DNA from: Leptolyngbya sp. PCC 6406 | GTDB taxonomy: Bacteria; Cyanobacteriota; Cyanobacteriia; Phormidesmidales; Phormidesmidaceae | NCBI RefSeq assembly: GCF_000332095.2 | Contig: NZ_KI913949.1 | Location: 1,822,511 to 1,886,510, forward strand | DNA length: 64,000 bases | Reading direction: 5' to 3' | Shown: piece by piece, positions 42,220 to 50,643 of the stretch | How the letters are laid out: each line of letters starts with the position of its first letter | Numbering within the stretch: position 1 is the first letter of the stretch | Notes under the pieces: model-generated | The model's database searches: none | Told to the model about the DNA's origin: nothing | What the model saw: the letters and a program-made list of their open reading frames with translations, nothing else | Program-made: the position numbers and the translations under genes

Positions 42220-43167
42220 ATGGCTAACCTTAAAGCGATTCGCGATCGCATCAAATCGGTTAAGAACACGCGCAAGATTACTGAGGCCATGCGCCTAGTG
42301 GCCGCCGCCAAGGTGCGTCGGGCTCAGGAGCAGGTCTTGGCCACTCGTCCCTTTGCGGATCGGCTGGCCCAGGTACTCCACGGTCTCCAGGCACGGCTAC
42401 GCTTTGAAGATGTGGATCTGCCACTGCTACAAAAGCGTGACGTTAAAACCGTGGGTCTGTTGGTCATTTCTGGCGATCGCGGTCTCTGCGGGGGCTACAA
42501 CGGCAACGTCATTCGGCGGGCTGAGCTGCGGGCAAAGGAACTGACTGAAGCGGGCATTGGCCATACCAATGTGCTGGTGGGCCGTAAGGCGGTGCAGTAT
42601 TTCAAGCGTCGTGATCTGCCTGTGGCAAATAAGTTTACAGAGCTGGAGCAGATTCCCACCGCTGAGGAGTCTTCCCGGATTTCCGATCAACTTCTCTCCC
42701 TATTCCTCTCTGGAACAGTGGATCGAGTGGAATTGGTATACACCAAGTTCGTTTCCTTGGTCAGCTCCCGTCCCGTCGTTCAAACCCTCCTCCCCTTAGA
42801 TCCCCAGGGTTTTGAGGCCCACGATGACGAGATCTTCCGGCTCATTACTCGGGCGGGGCGCATTGATGTAGCCCGTGAAAAGGTGACCTTTGAAGACAAA
42901 GCCCTGCCCAAAGACATGATCTTTGAGCAGGATCCGGTGCAGATTCTAGACGCTCTGCTGCCCCTGTACTTGAATAACCAGGTGCTGCGGGCACTCCAGG
43001 AGTCGGCGGCGAGTGAGTTGGCGGCACGAATGACGGCAATGAACAATGCCAGTGACAATGCCAGCGAACTGGTGAAGACCCTGACTCTGGACTACAACAA
43101 GGCTCGTCAGGCGGCGATTACCCAGGAGATTCTGGAGATTGTCGGCGGCGCTGAAGCCCTGAATTAA
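42220..43167 (+). CDS. atpG: ATP synthase F1 subunit gamma
   Basis: A 315-residue central-shaft protein that rotates inside the alpha/beta hexamer. The N-terminal [36 protein letters not shown] and the C-terminal [31 protein letters not shown] are the conserved coiled-coil parts. The central insertion typical of cyanobacteria and plastids is present but lacks the two redox cysteines found in plants, as is usual for cyanobacteria. It is called atpC in cyanobacterial and plant nomenclature and is the last gene of the operon. Confidence 0.98.
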   Translation: MANLKAIRDRIKSVKNTRKITEAMRLVAAAKVRRAQEQVLATRPFADRLAQVLHGLQARLRFEDVDLPLLQKRDVKTVGLLVISGDRGLCGGYNGNVIRRAELRAKELTEAGIGHTNVLVGRKAVQYFKRRDLPVANKFTELEQIPTAEESSRISDQLLSLFLSGTVDRVELVYTKFVSLVSSRPVVQTLLPLDPQGFEAHDDEIFRLITRAGRIDVAREKVTFEDKALPKDMIFEQDPVQILDALLPLYLNNQVLRALQESAASELAARMTAMNNASDNASELVKTLTLDYNKARQAAITQEILEIVGGAEALN

Positions 43168-43219
43168 TGTCAGTTCGGGATTAGCGCCGTCACCCCGCCG
43201 GGAATTAAGATGGGCTTTT

Positions 43220-43322
43220 GTAGGATGTGTTAGGCGGTAGCCGTAACGAATCACAACCCTTGAAGTCGATGCGTTACGCTGTCGCTTTAGCGCAGCCATG
43301 CCGCAGGCTACACACATCCTAC
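43220..43322. repeat. Inverted-repeat element with GTAGGATGTGT ends
   Basis: A 103-bp element with perfect 11-bp terminal inverted repeats (GTAGGATGTGT and ACACATCCTAC) lies 52 bases after the gamma-subunit stop. Internal segments (TAACGAATC, GATGCGTTAC) also pair, so it can form a long cruciform. It is a MITE-like repeat of a different family from the CTAGTAC elements. Confidence 0.85.
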
Positions 43323-43407
43323 GCAAGAATTCGGTTTTATTAAATCCACAATTCTAAGCCACTTGTCCTAACCTGGATGGCCACTGCTATCTGTATACAC
43401 GGTGGCC

Positions 43408-43480
43408 CAGGGGGAGAGGGGACCGGAAAATGTTGGCCTGGTGCGACAATAGTGGACTGATTTACGCCCTGCGGGACTAG
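43408..43480 (-). repeat. MITE-like element, copy 5 (partial)
   Basis: Only the right half in this orientation is present: GGGGAGAGGGGACCGG through GCGACAATAGTGGACTGATTTACG to the GGACTAG end. Its terminal CTAG (43477-43480) is shared with copy 6, as for copies 1 and 2. Confidence 0.8.
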
Positions 43481-43567
43481 TCCTCTGCGGCGTCAATATC
43501 CTAACCGTTCCATCGTGGCACACTCAGCCCCTCACCCTAGCTCTCTCCCAGGGGGAGAGGGGACCGG
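43477..43567 (-). repeat. MITE-like element, copy 6 (partial)
   Basis: Starts CTAGTCCTCTGCGGCGTCAATA and runs through CCATCGTGGCACACTCAGCC to GGGGAGAGGGGACCGG, where it is cut off. It lacks the nested GAGCTC palindrome. The break falls at the start of other inverted repeats, so later insertions or deletions have rearranged this spot. Confidence 0.8.
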
Positions 43568-43655
43568 GCTGCTCGTAGGGACAGGTTTGGCCGATCGCCC
43601 TCAACGCCTTGGGGGCATGGTGCGCTCAAAACCTGCCCCGGTGGTGCTGGTGAAC

Positions 43656-43719
43656 GGGGACGGGTTCCTTGGGGGCCATCTCCCCCACTTCGCCTACCGC
43701 TGTCAAGGAACCCGTCCCC
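43656..43719. repeat. Inverted repeat, 15-bp arms
   Basis: GGGGACGGGTTCCTT and AAGGAACCCGTCCCC pair across a 34-base loop that itself holds a GGGGG/CCCCC stem. It lies inside the readthrough tail of the MNT remnant and has disrupted it. Confidence 0.85.
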
Positions 43720-43771
43720 TTCGCGGGTCTACCCCATCCCTTGGCGTAGGCTGGGTCAACCGGAGGGCGAC

Positions 43772-43870
43772 CTAGCGGGTGTGTGTTGCTGGGCCAGCGG
43801 GGCTTGACCCTTGAATTCGTTGAATGGATTGCACCATATCCCAAACCGAAGCAATATCGCGATATTGCAT
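43772..43870 (-). pseudogene. Truncated HEPN (DUF86) toxin fragment
   Basis: An ATG at 43870, overlapping the MNT remnant in another frame, gives MQYRDIASVWDMVQSIQRI, the typical N-terminal helix of DUF86-type HEPN toxins. The frame then leaves the family after ~20 residues and stops at 43772, where repeat DNA begins. The rest of the toxin, including the RNase motif, is missing. Confidence 0.65.
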
Positions 43871-44325
43871 AGATGACTTGACAGGTGTTCAGAATTTCGT
43901 GCCGTCGATAGGGATTCTTGAGATATTCTTTACTGACAAGATCAACCTTACGATCGAATAATGTCTCGATTTCCTCCCAGATTTTCAACCAATGATCTAA
44001 GGTCAAACGTTGCCCAGGCGCAAACGTAACAAGAATGTCAATATCACTATCGGGATGGAAATCAGCCCGCAAGACAGAACCAATAGGAACTGGCCCCCTT
44101 TCTCTGGTGTCTAGGTAGAGCCCAGGCACCCCCACCGAGGCTCTGCCTCCTACCCCTTGAAGCAGGCCGCATTATCAAGGTCATCAAAGACAGGGAGCCG
44201 AAAAGCAAGTAACACTAAACTAGAAGTCTTTGCCCTAGTGGCTATGGACTATTGCGTCGGGCTTGCGCCTTTGGTTATAAGCCCTTGCGAGAATCTGCCA
44301 TCAGCATACTTTCCTGATCCCAACC

Positions 44326-44574
44326 ATGACTGCCAAGGAACAACTTTTACAAGAACTTGAACAGACACCTGACTTTTTAATTCAGGAAGTACTAGATTTT
44401 CTGTGTTTCCTCAAGCTCAAGCACCCCACTGTCCCCAACGCTCCCCTAGGGGTTACCAATGCCTTGCGCCATCTCCAACATCTCGGCGACATTGGCCGCA
44501 GGCAACCCAGCATCGATGCCGTGGCATTAAGCCGCCATAGCCGCAATGATCTCGAACACCGGAGCCTGATGTAG
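44326..44574 (+). CDS. Antitoxin-like protein (DUF2281/VapB type)
   Basis: An 82-residue protein whose N-terminal half, LLQELEQTPDFLIQEVLDFLCFLKLK, matches the DUF2281 pattern found in antitoxins. The C-terminal half is less conserved. It ends four bases before the PIN-domain gene, with which it should form a toxin-antitoxin operon that regulates itself; autoregulation is inferred from the family. Confidence 0.8.
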   Translation: MTAKEQLLQELEQTPDFLIQEVLDFLCFLKLKHPTVPNAPLGVTNALRHLQHLGDIGRRQPSIDAVALSRHSRNDLEHRSLM

Positions 44575-44578
44575 GGCT

Positions 44579-45010
44579 ATGGCCATTGTGCTAGATGCTA
44601 ACCTGCTGATCGTTCTGGTCAGTGGCGATCCGCGCCGCGAGCGAGTACTTACTCAAATGAACGCATGGTTGCAGCAAAACACCCCTCTCCATGCGCCCCA
44701 TTTGCTGCCCTACGAAGTGGCCAATGCCCTTACCAGAGCCATCGTAGCGGGTCAGTTCTCGGAAGCTGATTTAGCCACAGCCTTAAACTCCCTCAGAAAC
44801 CTGCCGATTGTTTACCATCCTGTCGCTCATACCCCAAGGGTGGTAGAAATTGCTCTATCGTTGGGTCGCCAAAATGCTTACGATGCCGCCTACCTTGCCT
44901 TAGCCGAGTCCTTAAATGCCGAGCTCTGGACATTAGACGGACCTCTGTATCGCAATGCAGTCGGTCTCGGGTTTCCTGTTCAACTCATCCGGACAGTTGA
45001 CCTGCCTTAA
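44579..45010 (+). CDS. PIN-domain ribonuclease toxin (VapC-like)
   Basis: A 143-residue PIN domain, a magnesium-dependent RNase. The acidic active-site residues are visible: Asp6 in VLDANLL, Glu in PYEVANAL, Asp in NAYDAAYLALAE and Asp in TLDGPLYR. The length is typical of VapC. It is paired with the upstream antitoxin gene and should be neutralised by it. The frame is intact, unlike the MNT/HEPN pair 0.5 kb upstream. Confidence 0.9.
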   Translation: MAIVLDANLLIVLVSGDPRRERVLTQMNAWLQQNTPLHAPHLLPYEVANALTRAIVAGQFSEADLATALNSLRNLPIVYHPVAHTPRVVEIALSLGRQNAYDAAYLALAESLNAELWTLDGPLYRNAVGLGFPVQLIRTVDLP

Positions 45011-45338
45011 TCTGGCTCTGCCGTCTGGAAGCAAGAGGCAGCCTAGCCGGGGCGGGTTTTGATACGAAGGTGCGGGGGAGTTGCGATACAGGGGGGCCAA
45101 ACCCGCCCCGACTGGGGTCTTGTGGCGGTGGGGCCGGGGTCAGGGATAGGGCTTGAGGGGGAGACGGGGATACCCGAAACAAGGCAAAAAAATTCGAGCG
45201 CTTCGCGCGGAAGAGGACTGCCTTGAGCGAAGTCGAACATAAACAGCCCAAAATGCAAAAAAAATTTCTTCGCGCTCTGCGCGAAGGGGAAGGGTAAAGA
45301 AAAAAGAGAATAGTGCAAAAGTACTATAGGGCAGAGGG
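45011..45338. other. Repeat-bearing spacer downstream of the NACHT gene
   Basis: About 330 bases between convergent genes. An inverted repeat (GGGGCGGGTTT at 45049 and AAACCCGCCCC at 45099) and a CTTCGCGC/GCGCGAAG hairpin at about 45269-45287 are present. I looked here for a DGR template repeat and reverse-transcriptase gene, because the adjacent NACHT protein ends in a DGR-like variable segment, and found neither. Confidence 0.6.
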
Positions 45339-48300
45339 CTACGGAAGAGGCCACGAGGAGACACAGACAACCCGAAAACCGATGTCGTTGTCCTGGGCAT
45401 CGCGCGAGTCCCAGCCGCGAAAGGCCGAGCGGCAGAACCCAGGATTGTAGTACCACGAACCGCCACGCAGCAGCCGTTCTTTATTCTCGTCAGAAGATAA
45501 CCAGGCACTGCCATCTGTGGGGGCTCCTTCGTAGCTGCCGTGCCAGTGGTCTTGACACCATTCCCAGACATTGCCGTGCATATCGTAGAGGCCAAAGGCA
45601 TTGGGGGGAAAGCTGCCCACGTCTAGGGTCTTTTTGCGATAGGTGCCCTTTGGCCCTTGACCATAATTGCCGGGATAGGTGGTGCCTTTGTATTCCCAGT
45701 CTTGCCCCCGATAGTTGGCTAAATCGGTGGTGATGGTTTCACCGAAGTGAAAGGGGGTTTCGGTGCTAGCGCGGCAGGCGTATTCCCACTCGGATTCGCT
45801 GGGCAGGCGGTAGTCGTGGCCGCTGTGGCGGGTGAGGCGATCGCAGAATTCCACTGCTTCATCCCAAGACACGCACTCTACCGGGCGATTGTCCCCTTTG
45901 AACTTAGCGGGGTTGGGCTTGAGTTCGGTCTTGATTTTGGGCAATCCGGCTACCGCTCGCCATTGAGCTTGGGTAATGGCATATTTCCCTAGCCAGAAGC
46001 CGGGAAGCTGGACCCGATGGCGGGGTAGTTCTCTGGCATACCAACTCTGGTATATTTCCTCCCCCACCTGACGAATTAGCTCGGCTTTTTCCTCATCGGT
46101 TTGCCCCATCCAAAACTCCCCTGGGGGAATAGCCACCATTTCCAGATTCACCCCCCGCCCCAAGGGCTCCACAAAGCAACGCACCTGATGCCATTGGCGC
46201 TGCCGCTCTTGCCCCTGGCCATCCACCGTCACCGCCTCAAAGCTCTGCCGGGGGAAGTTCAGATCGGCCCCACCTTCTATAAACTTGGCCAACAGGGCCG
46301 CCGAAAAGCTCTGGCGAGGGTAGTACCCAGGGGGAGGAGTGGGCGGCGCAGGGGCTGTGGCCCAGCCCACTGCTTGGGCCAACTGCTGGGGTTTTTGGGC
46401 CGCTGGCCCCGTTAGCCCCGCCCACAGACTGGCCTGCACCCCCCAGCCTTGATGGCCCTGGGTGGTCTGTGCCCACAGGCGATCGATGCGGTGGAGACGA
46501 TGTCCCGGCACTGCCGCCAGCGCTGCCGCCCCTGGGGTGGCAGCACTGGCTTGGGGGCATAACAAAGCGGTGGTGGCTTGGTCTGCCTGGGGCCAATCTT
46601 GGGCCAGCAGTGCCCGATACAAGGGGCCATATTCCATCGGCAGCGTTTCTTTTACCAGCCGCAGTCCATGGCCAAAGGGGAGGCTGTCCAGGGTCCAACA
46701 GGACATCTGACCTTCGGCGGCGGGCACCCGTGCCAATTCTGTTGCCGTGGGCAGGCGATAGAGGGTGGACTGGCCTGCCGCCGCGAGGAGATCCCCCTCC
46801 AGTTGGGCCACTTGGTTGTGGCTGGCCCAATCGGCCAAGCCCTGGCAAAACCCCAGGGCTTGCTCAAAGGATAGGATCGCGGGCTGGGCCAGCGATGGGG
46901 GGGTGAGCCCCGGTGGCTGGGGCTGATGTCCTCGCCCGAACAAGTTGAATTCGGCCCAAGTCAGGGGGCTTTGGTCGATTTGTACCGCCTCATCGATACG
47001 CAGCAGCCGGGTGAGGCGGCGGGCCAGTTTTACCTCTGCCGCCAGCTTGGCGATCGCCGGGTCGGGGGAATCTAGCCCCATGGCCTCTAGGCGCTGGCGC
47101 ACCGCCACCGCGAGGCTTTTACCCTCCTCTAGGCAGTCAAAGGCAATGGTGAGGGTGGCCAGGGTGGGGGTCTCTAGGGCAGCGGTGACTAGGGCGGTGG
47201 TGTCGCTGCGGGCGGCATAGAGACGGATGGTTTCGTGCCACCAGGTTTGGTGGACCTGGGTTACCAGTCGTTCTGCTTGGCCCAGCTCCTTGATCTGGGC
47301 AGCGGCCAAAAATTCTTGGAAACTCAGGTGGGCAAACTGATACACTCCCGATTCCCGCTCTAGCAATAGGCCACTCACAGTTTCAATATGGGTCAAAAAG
47401 TCCTGGGGACTGACCCGATCTCCGGCCACAGAGGCCAGGGCATCGGCAATGATGACCACCCCCTGCCCTTGGGTGAACTCCCGCCGTTCTTCCTCCATCA
47501 AGGCCAGAGCCAGCACTTGCAGCACCAGCTTCTTTTGCTCTGCCCGCAAAGGAAAGGGCTCTGTCAACTTTTTGGCCGACTGTCGTCGCACCAACAGCAC
47601 ATCAAAGATCTCATCGTAGAGATCTACCCGGTTGCCGGGGAGCGCCCCCCGGTTTTTATGCACGGTAGCGATCATGGTCAACAGCAGGGGATTCAGGGCC
47701 ATGGCCGCTAGGGGCGGGTAGTTTTTGATGCGGTGAATCAAGTCCTGGGCCTGGACGGTGGCCTCGGCCTCTACCCCAGGGTCACGGCCCCGCCCCTTGA
47801 CCGCCGTATCCAGATACCACCGCTGCAAAAATTGCTCCATTTGCCCCAGGCTAAAGGGCTGCACCCCCAGGGTGATGCGGGCTTCCTCTAGGGGAGCTTG
47901 GCGATAACCATAGGGCCGGGAGGTCAAGATCCACCGGGCTTCGGGATAGGCCCGCATTTGCTGATCGACCCAATTACTCACCTGGCGGCGCTGGGCTTCG
48001 TCCGGCACCTCATCCAGGCCGTCTAACATGACCAGACATTGTCCCTGGTTCAGCTTGGCCTCAAACCACTGGGGGGATACCTGTAACCCCTTGCCCTTGG
48101 GGAGGGTTTTGATCTGGGCCACGATCACCCTGGGCAAGGGCGGAGGTTCGGGGGCGGTAATCTGGTCGCGAATGGCGTGGAGGGGCAGTAAGACCGGCAC
48201 CAGGGTGGGGATGCGACGACTGCGGCGGCGGTGGGTGTTGTGGGCGTAGGTCAGGGTGATGTGTTGCAGTAGGGTGCTTTTGCCAGAGCCGGGAGCACCG

Positions 48301-48920
48301 ATGATCACCATGCGCCGATAGGTCGGTTCCGATTGGCTTTGCTCTAGAAAGTCCCACACCTCTAAGCTGCCCTTGGTTTCTTGGCGCTGAATCAGGGCGG
48401 GGGAGATTTGGTCGAGCCCCTTGGCGGCGATGCGTAGGGGGACAAATACTTTTGCCAGGTCGGGGGTGACTTGGTCCGGGGTTTTTAAGCCCTGGGTTTT
48501 GTAGGCACTGTAGCCATAGTTCAGGCTCTCGTAGTAAGCGCCGCGAAACTGAGGGGTGATTTGCCACCACAGGCGTACCAGGGCGCTTTCTAATTGGACA
48601 ACCACCCACTCTGCAAGGGAGTCGGTGGTTTCCTCCAGGCGTTCTTCGATGCGATCGAGGATTTTGTTGCCCAGTTCCGAGAAAAATTTGGCAAATAGGG
48701 CGATGATCGTCACCCCGAAGGAGGCGAGTCCGGTCAAGAGGGCCAGCCCCAGTTGACCCGATCTCAGTTGGTGAATAGCGAAGGCCAGTCCCAGGCCCCC
48801 CGGCAATCCTAAAATTCGCAAAATGGTCTGGGTGCGCTGCTGCCGTCTGGCCCGCCGCTGGCGAGTAGCTTCAGCACTAGCTTCAGCACTAGATAGGGAT
48901 GAAGAATCGGTGTCGGGCAC
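45339..48920 (-). CDS. NACHT NTPase with C-terminal formylglycine-enzyme (FGE/C-lectin) domain
   Basis: A 1193-residue STAND-type protein. Two hydrophobic segments (about 35-50 and 58-80) suggest membrane attachment. The NACHT domain begins near residue 200 with Walker A GAPGSGKST (208-216) and Walker B CLVMLDGLDEV, and is followed by a helical region to ~700 and a Pro/Gln-rich linker. Residues ~930-1190 form an FGE-sulfatase domain: MVAIPPGEFWMG, YRLPSESEWEYACRAG-like, FGLYDMHGNVWEWCQD and RGGSWYYNPGFCRSAFRG...GFRVVCV. NACHT proteins act as intracellular sensors in antiviral defence and signalling. The FGE fold in such proteins is often a ligand-binding domain, not an enzyme. The start is GTG. 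The FGE end has features of a DGR variable region. Confidence 0.93.
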   Translation of the reverse strand: MPDTDSSSLSSAEASAEATRQRRARRQQRTQTILRILGLPGGLGLAFAIHQLRSGQLGLALLTGLASFGVTIIALFAKFFSELGNKILDRIEERLEETTDSLAEWVVVQLESALVRLWWQITPQFRGAYYESLNYGYSAYKTQGLKTPDQVTPDLAKVFVPLRIAAKGLDQISPALIQRQETKGSLEVWDFLEQSQSEPTYRRMVIIGAPGSGKSTLLQHITLTYAHNTHRRRSRRIPTLVPVLLPLHAIRDQITAPEPPPLPRVIVAQIKTLPKGKGLQVSPQWFEAKLNQGQCLVMLDGLDEVPDEAQRRQVSNWVDQQMRAYPEARWILTSRPYGYRQAPLEEARITLGVQPFSLGQMEQFLQRWYLDTAVKGRGRDPGVEAEATVQAQDLIHRIKNYPPLAAMALNPLLLTMIATVHKNRGALPGNRVDLYDEIFDVLLVRRQSAKKLTEPFPLRAEQKKLVLQVLALALMEEERREFTQGQGVVIIADALASVAGDRVSPQDFLTHIETVSGLLLERESGVYQFAHLSFQEFLAAAQIKELGQAERLVTQVHQTWWHETIRLYAARSDTTALVTAALETPTLATLTIAFDCLEEGKSLAVAVRQRLEAMGLDSPDPAIAKLAAEVKLARRLTRLLRIDEAVQIDQSPLTWAEFNLFGRGHQPQPPGLTPPSLAQPAILSFEQALGFCQGLADWASHNQVAQLEGDLLAAAGQSTLYRLPTATELARVPAAEGQMSCWTLDSLPFGHGLRLVKETLPMEYGPLYRALLAQDWPQADQATTALLCPQASAATPGAAALAAVPGHRLHRIDRLWAQTTQGHQGWGVQASLWAGLTGPAAQKPQQLAQAVGWATAPAPPTPPPGYYPRQSFSAALLAKFIEGGADLNFPRQSFEAVTVDGQGQERQRQWHQVRCFVEPLGRGVNLEMVAIPPGEFWMGQTDEEKAELIRQVGEEIYQSWYARELPRHRVQLPGFWLGKYAITQAQWRAVAGLPKIKTELKPNPAKFKGDNRPVECVSWDEAVEFCDRLTRHSGHDYRLPSESEWEYACRASTETPFHFGETITTDLANYRGQDWEYKGTTYPGNYGQGPKGTYRKKTLDVGSFPPNAFGLYDMHGNVWEWCQDHWHGSYEGAPTDGSAWLSSDENKERLLRGGSWYYNPGFCRSAFRGWDSRDAQDNDIGFRVVCVSSWPLP
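45372..45467 (-). other. Candidate DGR variable region in the FGE domain
   Basis: This segment encodes RGGSW....NP..CRSA.R...RD.Q...IGFR. Conserved residues alternate with variable ones, and most variable positions use xxC codons (TAC, TAC, TTC, GGC, GAC, GCC, GAC, GAC), which are what adenine mutagenesis of AAC codons would leave. No template repeat is nearby. Ordinary FGE variation is the alternative. Confidence 0.5.
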
Positions 48921-49149
48921 GGGTGCTAATGGATACGGCTACCATCAATTCCCCTCAGTTTACGAGGGTTCCATCGAGAGTGTTCATTTTCTGCTTCGTT
49001 CCGTACCCGCAAAAACCGCCGCAGGGTGGCGTAGGTGGGTTGCGACGGCACCGGCTTAGTATTGGGTGCAAATCTTACTCAGTATACCCAGCCCCTAGAG
49101 GGCCGGTTCTGACTTGGGGAAAAGGGCGCTGGGTTGCGGCCTCTAGAGA

Positions 49150-50070
49150 TTAGGTGACCACTGCTTTCATGGCCGCTGCCACCGTGGGGTATTGGTAGGT
49201 GAAGCCTGCTGCTTGAGTGCGTTTGGGCAACACCTGCTGGCCTTGTAGCACCACGATTGCGGCATCTCCGAGTAGGGCTTGGATTACAAAGTCCGGTACG
49301 GGTAGCCAGGAGGGACGGTGGAGGGCTTGGCCGAGGGCATCGCAGGCGGTGGCCATGGTCACGGGGGCGGGAGCAGTGCCGTTGTAGACCCCTTGCATGG
49401 TCGAGTCTGTCAGGGCTTTTGTGATCAAGCTGACGAGATCGTCAATGTGAATCCAAGAAAACCACTGGCGACCGCTGCCGATGGGACCCCCGGCAAAGAG
49501 GCGAAAGGGGGTCAACATCCGAGCTAAGGCTCCGCCTTGGCCGAGAACAATCCCAAAGCGGGGAATGACGACCCGGACCCCAGCGGCTTCAGCTTGGCGG
49601 GCTGTGGCTTCCCAGTCTTGACATAACTGGGAGAGAAAGTCTGTTTGGATTGGGGTGCTGGTTTCGTCAAAGACGGCGGTTTCGCTGGTGCCGTAGTAGC
49701 CGATGGCGGAGGCACTGACGAGGACTGTGGGTTTCGGGTCTGCCTGGGCGATCGCATCCACCAAGACCGCCGTGGCCTTAATGCGGCTGTCTTGAATAGC
49801 CTGCTTGTGGGCGGGGGTCCAGCGCTCGGCAATGGGAGCCCCGGCCAAATTCACGACGCCATCGCAGGACGCGATCGCCCTTTGCCAATCCCCCAGTTGC
49901 AGTGGGGTATAGGGGATGGTTTCTACGCGGGGAAAGGCGACTTCGGGAAAAACCCGGCGGGCGCGATCGCGATCGCGACTGAGGACCACAATGTCATGGC
50001 CGGATTGATGCAGCCCTGCGACCAAGTGACTACCGATGAATCCTGTGGCTCCCGTGATGGCAACTTTCAT
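49150..50070 (-). CDS. TIGR01777-family SDR (NAD-dependent epimerase-like)
   Basis: A 306-residue soluble Rossmann-fold protein. The NAD(P)-binding motif TGATGFIGSHLV is at residues 6-17, followed by VVNLAGAPIAERWTPAHK, VLVSASAIGYYG and SWIHIDDLV, the TIGR01777 (YfcH/SulA-like) pattern. The substrate is unknown; plant and cyanobacterial relatives affect cell or plastid division. The gene is monocistronic, upstream of (and in the same direction as) nothing close. Confidence 0.9.
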   Translation of the reverse strand: MKVAITGATGFIGSHLVAGLHQSGHDIVVLSRDRDRARRVFPEVAFPRVETIPYTPLQLGDWQRAIASCDGVVNLAGAPIAERWTPAHKQAIQDSRIKATAVLVDAIAQADPKPTVLVSASAIGYYGTSETAVFDETSTPIQTDFLSQLCQDWEATARQAEAAGVRVVIPRFGIVLGQGGALARMLTPFRLFAGGPIGSGRQWFSWIHIDDLVSLITKALTDSTMQGVYNGTAPAPVTMATACDALGQALHRPSWLPVPDFVIQALLGDAAIVVLQGQQVLPKRTQAAGFTYQYPTVAAAMKAVVT

Positions 50071-50643
50071 GGGGCTTCCTACGCTGCAAGTACCCTTCCA
50101 CTGTATTTTGTTTCTCTTAGAAGCACATAGGGGTAGGCCATAGGGATTCGGGTAGGTATCAACTCAAAGCGGGACAAATCTCGTGGGGAGGAGTTAGGAG
50201 CCAGAATCTAGGAGAGTACTGACGCCTGACTCCTGAATTCCTCGGAGCCCATATTGTCTCGACTTACGTTGATGCCCATTCGAGTGGGAAGATCTTTGTG
50301 GGCATTTGGAGTAGAGCAAGGCCAAGATGGAGGCGGTTCTTGGTCCGCTGCTAGGGGCTGTGGACAATCAAAGCCAGATTCCTTGCTATGGAGCGGTTAC
50401 AGCCCCTAGTGCTGGGCGGCGTAAATACCCTAGCCGTTCTATCGTGGCACACCTCGGTCCCTCTCCCTAGCCCTCTCCCAGGGGGCGAGGGGACCGGACA
50501 ATGTTGGGCTGGCGCGACAGAATAGCAAGCTTATTTCGGCCTGGGTGTACTAGCTTGTTTCCGTAGGGCGGTCGTGGTCATGCCTACTCCGCCAGGGTTT
50601 CCTCGTTAATTGTCCACACGCCCTAAATCGCCTGGGATCGCCG
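50071..50643. other. Intergenic region containing a MITE copy
   Basis: About 570 bases between divergent genes. The MITE copy at 50406-50553 occupies a quarter of it. TCCACACGCCC motifs near 50611 also occur at 26175 and may be a short repeat. Nothing else is recognised. Confidence 0.5.
50406..50553 (-). repeat. MITE-like element, copy 7 (complete)
   Basis: A complete 148-bp copy from CTAGTGCTGGGCGGCGTAAAT to GGTGTACTAG, in the orientation of copies 4-6. It lacks the nested GAGCTC palindrome. The ends match copy 2 in length. Confidence 0.87.

Larger units (their letters stand above)
43626..44135 (-). pseudogene. Degraded MNT-type nucleotidyltransferase (antitoxin remnant)
   Basis: Residues ~17-90 of this frame are a clear minimal nucleotidyltransferase: GSVLRADFHPDSDIDILV with the GSx(n)DxD catalytic motif, then LDHWLKIWEEIETLFDRKVDLV. 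The usual N-terminal helix and strand before GS are missing; instead the frame begins in repeat DNA near a GAGGCAGAGCCTC palindrome. After KNPYRRHEILNTCQVIYA, where family members normally stop, the frame runs on through repeat DNA for ~75 residues. Such proteins pair with HEPN toxins, and a HEPN fragment overlaps the end here. The gene is therefore probably non-functional. Confidence 0.7.

Noticed and set aside
45011-45338. DGR template repeat or reverse transcriptase next to the NACHT-FGE gene
   Set aside because: No near-copy of the candidate variable segment and no reverse-transcriptase motif is present in the spacer; the region holds only inverted repeats.
45043-45456. Minus-strand frame overlapping the 3' end of the NACHT gene
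   Set aside because: It runs through repeats and the FGE coding region in another frame and shows no protein-like motif.
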